Part shown: positions 57,801 to 64,000 of the stretch, piece by piece
Layout: each line of letters opens with the position of its first letter
How positions within the stretch are numbered: the first letter of the stretch is position 1
From: Anaeramoeba flamelloides
Lineage: Eukaryota > Metamonada > Anaeramoebidae
Length of the DNA stretch: 64,000 nucleotides
Assembly (NCBI GenBank): GCA_027625915.1
Contig: JANTQA010000032.1
Span: 9,672,001 to 9,736,000, forward strand
Direction of reading: 5' to 3'
Made by a program: the position numbers and the translations under genes
The notes under the pieces: model-generated
Database searches by the model: none
The model's input: the letters and a program-made list of their open reading frames with translations, nothing else
Told to the model about the DNA's origin: nothing

Positions 57801-59353
57801 TATCATCACGAGTATTTTTTTTCGATATTTCAGTTTTATTATACAAGTATAGCATTTTGAAAAGTATTCAATTATTATTCATTCAGGTTAATATCTAAAA
57901 GTGGAATTAAACTAAAAGTCATTGGTAAAGTGATTTAATTAACATTTTGCCCCATGGAATAAAGTTTATTTATGATATAATAAGCATTACAAAACTTGAA
58001 ATTCTTGAGGCCAGTTATCTTTATTATTGTTGTTAACAGAAGTACTTCGGATTTATAAAATTCACTAGTCCAGAAAAAAAGTTACCTTTTGGGTGTGTAT
58101 AATATTTTAACAAATTAGTTTCATCTATAGTTGTTTGAAAAGGGGTGCAGACGATAAGTTCTTTAAAATGGTGTTTACCAACCTTCTTAAAGCCGGCAAA
58201 TTATATATTTTGAGTAGCCTGGAAAAATTTTATTTTTCCTTTTTTTTTAAAAGAGTCACAACCCAAAATTTTCAATTTTAGTACTACATCTCAGCAAAAC
58301 AATAATAATTTTTTCTGGAAAAAAACAAAAAATATTTACCTATTACAATAACACAACCATCTTCATCTTGAATAGCATTATTGGATTTTTCCATTTTATT
58401 TCCACCAACGTATGTTGCATAATTTGGATCAATAACCAAAGCCTCTTCTTCATTAAAATTATAGTTTTTGTCAATCTGAAAGGTGACAACACCATTCACT
58501 TCATCTAAAATAAAATCACCCTCTAATTGCCTATTGTTTTGGAAGAACACTGGTTTAGACTCTTCAAATATTAGGCTATTGGTTGATTTTGAGTAAAATT
58601 GTAAATTGCCATTGCTTTCGGAGATTGTCATTGTTAATGCCTCATTTTTTGTTTCATATTTCCATTGAATCTGTGACATGTCAGCTGCGCGATCTAAGAC
58701 AAACGAGGACTTTAAATTCCCAGTTTCGTCATTTATATGGAATTCTAAATCAATGTTGCTATAAATATTCTCATATTTGACTCCAGAATAGTTTTCAATG
58801 TCTGTGGCCTTAAATTTTCCCAAATAGTAGTGTGAAACAGACTTCCTTTTGAGAAGAGGTTTTGTCGTCTCAAAATTTGCTCCAATTAACTTCATTTGGA
58901 TTTGATAATCTTCATTAATTCCATAAACGATCGATTCATTTGTAAAAAACCAAATACCTTTTGAGTGCAGATTACAAATATACTTTACATTTTGATCTTC
59001 GTTTTGGCCACTGTTTGGATAAAAAAAAATGGGATACTTTATTTCATTTATTCTGTTTTTGGTTATTTTTTTTTTTCAGTTATTTGAGTGACAAAAAAGT
59101 TTTTAGAATTTTTTAATTCAAATTAGGCTTGGTTTATTTTGAAAAGGAAATTGGATAAGAAGGGTTACTGAGAAACATACTTTTCCGAGACGGGTGGACT
59201 TTTTTGTCCTTTAACGTTTTGGCTTAAAATTGGAAATATCATTTCATGATTTGGTATTGCTTGTTGGTTGTATGTTGATTGAATTGAGAGCTGTACAAAC
59301 ACAAAAATAATTACTACAAAAAACAAACAATGCAATTTCATTTTGATTTTCAA
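51855..59353 (-). CDS. DUF7948/SBBP propeller, Cys-repeat membrane receptor
   Basis: Three minus-strand exons (59353-59181, 59010-58340, 55885-51855) join in phase to give 1624 residues; introns are 170 bp (GTATGT...AACAG) and 2454 bp (GTAAAT...AATAG). Residues about 1-26 are a signal peptide. Residues 27-270 match the DUF7948 type: VKYICNLHSKGIWFF, MKLIGANFETTKPLL, GVKYENIYSNIDLEFHIND, ALVIDPNYATYVGG. SBBP-like propeller repeats follow to about 720 (IDFDGNGDLIIGGYTDG, FDSEGNMWVVGSS). Residues 722-1160 hold about sixteen Cys-rich ephrin-receptor-like (GCC2/GCC3) repeats such as CPRGTYQELEGQSFCREC. Eight or nine membrane segments span 1165-1511, and a charged coiled-coil tail ends the protein. 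It is probably a surface receptor or sensor; ligand and signal are unknown. Exon 3 is much richer in G and C than its surroundings. Confidence 0.9.
57400..57620 (-). repeat. Family J repeat, inverted copy
   Basis: Read on the minus strand, GAAAAATTGGATT, TTTTTGATCAAAGATCTCTT and AATGAAAAATTAGCAAAAG match in order the copies at 9290-9490 and 1300-1530. Confidence 0.45.
57950..58130 (+). repeat. Family K repeat
   Basis: AATAAAGTTTATTTATGATA, ATTACAAAACTTGAAATTCT and CCAGAAAAAAAGTTACCTTT follow the order of a relative at about 8470-8660 in the DBR1 intron. The element class is unknown. Confidence 0.45.
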
Positions 59354-61088
59354 GAAAAAACAATAAAAAAAAAAATAATGAAATTTAACTTTTACAAATT
59401 ATCCTAGTAACCAATTAAAAAAAAAAAGTTCTTTCGGATTATTCCCAAATATGCATGTTTGAACATATAGGCCAATTTATAATCCTTATTGTTGAGAAGT
59501 AAAATATATTCATTTTTTTTTATTTTTTTTTGCAATAAATCGAAAAGCTTTTTACTTATTTGAGGCTGATCTTTGAAGAAAAAATTTTAAGAAATTTTCC
59601 ATTTTGGAAACAAATTCGGTAAAGATGCTGAAAAAAAAATAAATCTGGGAAACCTTTTGTGGGGGTGCGAAATGGTTTCACCTAGAATTATTCCTTCAAA
59701 CTTGTTCGGTTTGAGAAAAATTATTTTTATTTTGATAAATAACAAAATATTGTTCGGGTTATTTTTCTTGAAAAATTCTTAATTTTAATGAAATGTGTCA
59801 TAGACAGGTGTTTAAAAGCCAATAAATTTTCTACAAAATTACTTTTTGGTGAAAAAAAAATCATAGGCGTATTTTCTTTTTCATATACGTATCAATAAGT
59901 ACAGACATAAAACTATTAAATTTTAAATTACGTATAAGTTTGAAAAATCAAACTTTTACTAATCCAAAAGTTTTTGAATACTTTTTCAAAAACATTTGGA
60001 TTTGAAAATAAAAATAATAATTTGCATTTAAACTGTTTTTCAACTTTTATCGATTGAAACCTAATAACCTATTATCATTTTAGTAATTTTCTTTTTCTTT
60101 TGATAACACGATCAGATCTTGAATTTCAAAATATGAAAATGGAATATTTTTCTTAGTGTTTCTGAAATCTTCTCAAAGAACAAAACTCCGGTTTTATGGT
60201 TAAGTTTGGAAGACTTTTGATCCAAGAATTAATAGTTAATACATTTTTTTTTTTCAATTGAGAATAAATTTCAATAATGGTATTTGTTTGGCTCATATGA
60301 GACACCCTGTTGGGTTCTTTCCAAGGAAAACCGAATTACTCTAGAGATTTTACTTTGACATAGGCAAGTTCATAATACTTTCAAACGGAAATTCTTTTGA
60401 CAAATACAGTTTGTGCTCTACGCCCATGTTTTTGTATTTTATGATTTTTCAAAGCACTTAAAGGCTATTTTGAATAGTGTTTTCAAATAATTGTTGTATT
60501 TTCGGAATTTGCTTTGTGGGTGTCTGGGATCATTAAGCTTTTTTATTTTAGGTTTTGAAGATCTTCAGTTCTTGAAAGTTAATAATTAAAATTTAAATTT
60601 TGTTGAGTTTTTTAGATTATCAAAAGAGTATTTTCAGAAATAAAAGTTATCTCTAAGATTTCTGGGAAATTTTACTAAAAAAAATATCTTTTAGTCGTTT
60701 TGTAACTCCTAAAAAGTTTTGCAAAAATTTATAGAAACGATCTTTTTCCAAAATAAAGACTGGCAAATGAATGTATATTTAGTTACAAGTTTATTTTTTT
60801 TTGTTAAAACTCTGAACAAATAATTATTAGGAAACTTTCAGAAAAAAAATCAAAATAATATAAAAAAACAACAATTTTTTTTATGACAACAAATAAATTA
60901 TTTCAAACACAAAGAAAGCAGAAAACACGGATTATTGAGTATAAAATAATTAGCTTTTGGATACCTTGTTTCTATTTCTATACAAATGTATGATAAGGTT
61001 ATTGATTAGGAGTACGGAAAACAATCAAGAATACCGTCTTTCAGTTGCGAACAATCATTATTAAATGTAAATTGTGATAAAAAAAGTA

Positions 61089-61743
61089 TAGTAGGGAAAA
61101 AAATACCGTAAATGAAAAAAATCCCTGACAAGATTTTTAATGGTGAGTATTAGTAAAATTTTTGTATAATTTCAATCAAATCCTTATTATAAATAACCAA
61201 TTTTTTTACTGGTATTTGAAGTCTAAATGGGAAAATATTTTATTTTCAAATCATTTTCCTTGTTTATGACAAACAGAGTTTCCCTACAGGAGCAGGTTGT
61301 AAATTGGAATTTTGTAACAAAAAGGAAATTGTAAACCAAGTGAAAAAATTTCCCATTTGAAATTCAAATACCAGTATGAGATTAGTAATAAACCTACCCA
61401 AAGTCCATCAAAGTAAGGTGTCTCTAGAATACCCGAGTAATTGTTTGATAGCCTAATGATGATCAACTTTTTTTGAAAAAAAATCGAGTTTTATCGAGGT
61501 TTACTAGAGTTTGGAAAATGATAATTTTTATTCTTGTCTTTTGATTGATTGAATGGTTTTTTGAACAAGTATGATTTCATCAATCATCATTCTAATAAGT
61601 GGGGGAGTTATAATTGAAAAAGTTCGATTCTTAAAAAAAGGAATTTGATTGTAAATAAATAAATTAAACAATAATTTTTCTGAATATTCACAATTAAAAA
61701 TCTTTTCCGGGATTTTTTTCATGTCCGGTATTTTTTTCACTGC
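61089..61743 (+). mobile_element. MITE family B, copy 2, carrying a nested MITE
   Basis: It aligns with 40792-41278 over the full length, including the ATGAAAAAAATCCCTGACAA arm, AGGTGTCTCTAGAATAC, GTAATTGTTTGATAGCC and the ATGTCCGGTATTTTTTT end. The extra length is explained by a 165 bp family A element at 61209-61373 plus its TA. Similarity between the two copies is high, so they moved fairly recently. Confidence 0.85.
61209..61373. mobile_element. MITE family A, copy 3, nested in family B
   Basis: The ends CTGGTATTTGAAG and TTCAAATACCAG are flanked by TA at 61207-61208 and 61374-61375. The unoccupied site is seen in copy 1 of family B near 40913, where a T run runs straight into TAGGAGATTAG. 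The insertion therefore happened after family B copy 2 had arrived here. Confidence 0.88.
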
Positions 61744-64000
61744 TCTAAAGTGATCTTTTGAAAACAGTTAATTAAAAGTAATTGATTTGAATTTGAAATC
61801 CAATTCAAAAGATCAAAACCTTTAGTTTATTGTTCAAACAATTAATAAATGGTACAAGACAAATTCCAACTTTTCTCATTCTTCGGAATTTGATGTACTT
61901 TTTTTTTTTTTTTCAAATAATCTAAAGTAATTTTTAAAAAGTAAATGTATCCCAAGAGGGTAAAATCAAGGAACGAATTGAACAAATGAAATCAATTTGA
62001 TTTAAGAAATTTTGTTTTTATATTTGGGTTAACTTCTGAGAGATTAAGACTAAAGGGGAATTAATTTTTGCATTTTGTTTTCTTCTCAAAAAGTCATATT
62101 GAAGAAATCAATCAAAATATGCGATTCTATTCAAATGGCATGTCTTTTTTATAGATCTAGTTCACTCAGAATTCTCATAAAGCCAAATGAAAAAAGTTAA
62201 TACATTGAAATTTTAAATCGTTTTATTTTTAAATATGAGAAACTAAAATAATTAAAAGTTTTTATTCGAAAATTGTTTTATTTTTTCGAGAAGCGGATGA
62301 ATTTATTTATGGGTCATGGAATTAAGAAGAAAAATAACCTTTCGAAGAGTTTTTAAATGAAGAGTTTTTCCTAAAATAATGTCGAAAGGGTTTTGGAATA
62401 AATTTGTATTTTTGGAACTGACCAAGAAAAAAGGAAAGAAAGTCTTTTGAAAATCACACTAGAGAGACGTAAACCCAATAAAAATTTTTCAACTTTGCTG
62501 TTGTATGATACTTGATTTTGTTGCAGAGGCTTTATCAAATAAATTACTATTTTTATTCTCAAATGAATAGAGTACAAACCCTCTCTGGACTTAGGTAATA
62601 AAAGTATTTTAGTACTTTCGTCAAAATAAAGCGTGCCAAAAAATTTTAGGCGTGTTTCAAAATAAAAAGCGTGTTTTTTTGTTATAGAAAACCGATACAT
62701 CAACCAATCAAAGAAACCAATAATAAACCCGAAAAAAATATGGTGTTGGTTTCTTAAAGTTCTATTATTTAAAAAGAAATTCTAAAAATAAAGGATCAAA
62801 TTGGAAAATTTATCTCAAAAAATAGAGTTAATTTTTTTTGAAAATTTTATTTTATCAAAAAAACAAAAAATTTCAAAAAAATTGAGAATATTATGGAAAA
62901 TTTTCAACTATTTGCATTAATAATTTAAATTTTACTGAAAATAACCAGTACTTTACTTTCAAAATTGATTTGGGCTCAGTTATACTATTTGGTAGTAGAT
63001 TGGATGTTGCCTTGGTACAAGAATAAAAAAAAACACGGATAATATTTTGAAACACGGATTATAGTCGTTGTGCACGCATTATTTTGATCACTGTAAACAA
63101 TTCTCTTTTTTCATATTTTTGGTTCTCCGCTTGTGAAAAAACGATTTTCATCTTTGGTTTGTTATTGTTTGCCAGCTTTATCCATTCTTCTTATTGTTTT
63201 TACTTTTTTGAAAAAGTAGGTCAACATAATCTTACTTTAAAACGAGAAAAGAAAAAGTCTTGTGGAATATTATTTTTCATAAAATTAAAAAAAAATAAAA
63301 AACTTGAAAAAAATTTCTGAAATAGAATTATTATTGTTTTCAAAGATCAACAAAAACAAATAAAATCACTGTCGTTATTTGTTTGAAGGTGTGAAAATAA
63401 GAAATATATTTTTCTTGAGAGGGCGATAGTTATAACATCCAGAAAGAAAAATACCATGCTTTTTGTCAAAACAATGCGACAAATTGTGTGAGTTATTATT
63501 TGTTGAAAGGTGGGGTGAGGATCTTTAAGAAAAAAAATAAAAACACAAAAAATAAAAAAAAATTCTTTGTAGTTTTTTTATTCTTTTTAGATCTTTAAAG
63601 CTAGAAATTTTTTTTTATTATCTAAAACTGTTTTAAAATAAGAGACTCTCAATGCAGACAGTAATTACTTCGAAATTTCAAATTTTTTAAAAAGTTATTT
63701 TCTTCATTCCATTTATACTCTCAAAATAAATTTATTACCCAATAACAATACATTTTTGAATTTTATTTTTTTTAATAAAAAAAAATAATTAGTTAATTAA
63801 GATCTAGAAAAGCTATTCACATTACCTCTGCCCACCCACCTTTTCTATTTTTTGTATTAAGAGACTTTAACAAAAAACTCAGCTATTTATTTCGCAAAAA
63901 AAAAAAAAAGAAAAAAAAGAGTAAAACCCAATAATATTTATAAACAGTAGTATATTATCTAATAAAGATGTTTTTTTTCAGGAAATAACCAATATATATA

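Larger units (their letters stand above)
55886..58339 (-). other. 2.45 kb intron of the propeller receptor
   Basis: The intron runs from GTAAATATT to an AATAG acceptor on the minus strand and lies between the DUF7948 domain and the first propeller repeat. It carries a family J copy at about 57400-57620 (inverted) and a family K copy at about 57950-58130. Short frames inside have no similarity to proteins. Confidence 0.85.
59354..64000. other. AT-rich DNA upstream of the receptor gene
   Basis: No gene could be supported in 4.6 kb. The only defined structure is MITE family B copy 2 with its nested family A element (61089-61743). Frames at 62.4-62.7 and 63.1-63.3 kb lack recognisable domains. 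Confidence 0.55.

Noticed and set aside
62371-62703. 110-residue minus frame
   Set aside because: No recognisable domain, and composition is like the surroundings.
1-64000. CRISPR arrays, operons and ribosome-binding sites
   Set aside because: The window is eukaryotic with spliced genes; the repeats are dispersed inverted elements and not regularly spaced arrays.

Overview
The window is nuclear DNA of a eukaryotic protist. It is very AT-rich, with long A and T homopolymers, and its genes carry GT-AG introns. The gene set (an ankyrin/BTB protein plus a BTB pseudogene, Lys/Glu-rich low-complexity proteins, and a huge receptor with ephrin-receptor-like Cys repeats) is reminiscent of Anaeramoeba-type amoeboflagellates. 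That placement is inference; no rRNA or organelle gene is present to confirm it.

From left to right the window holds: a Tom22-like mitochondrial or hydrogenosomal import receptor (2.0-2.3 kb, +); a BTB-domain pseudogene (6.3-6.8 kb, -); DBR1, the intron lariat debranching enzyme, in three exons (7.06-12.82 kb, +); a 620-residue Lys/Glu-rich nuclear-looking protein (16.4-18.2 kb, +); a possible 62-residue tail-anchored protein (23.5 kb, -); an ankyrin-repeat plus BTB protein (26.0-28.0 kb, +); ATG4, the autophagy cysteine protease, in six recognisable exons (29.3-37.6 kb, -); CDC50/LEM3, the P4-ATPase flippase beta subunit, in three exons (42.1-48.9 kb, +); and a 1624-residue membrane protein in three exons (51.9-59.4 kb, -) that joins a bacterial-type DUF7948/SBBP propeller, many Cys-rich repeats and a multi-spanning membrane domain.

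The gene models were rebuilt by joining exons whose codon phase and conserved residues match across GT-AG junctions. Eleven introns result. They fall into a short class (about 100-385 bp) and a very long class: 1.2 kb, 2.5 kb, 4.16 kb in DBR1, 4.43 kb in ATG4 and 5.67 kb in CDC50. The two introns with the unusual donor GTTTGT are both over 4 kb.

Intergenic and intronic DNA is rich in short non-autonomous inverted-repeat elements (MITE-like), in at least eight families. Several have clear TA target duplications, and one is nested in another with the empty site visible elsewhere in the window. No transposase gene was found to drive them. Core functions (protein import, RNA debranching, autophagy, lipid flipping) sit side by side without operon logic. 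The most unusual items are the giant introns, the propeller/Cys-repeat fusion and the layered MITE insertions.
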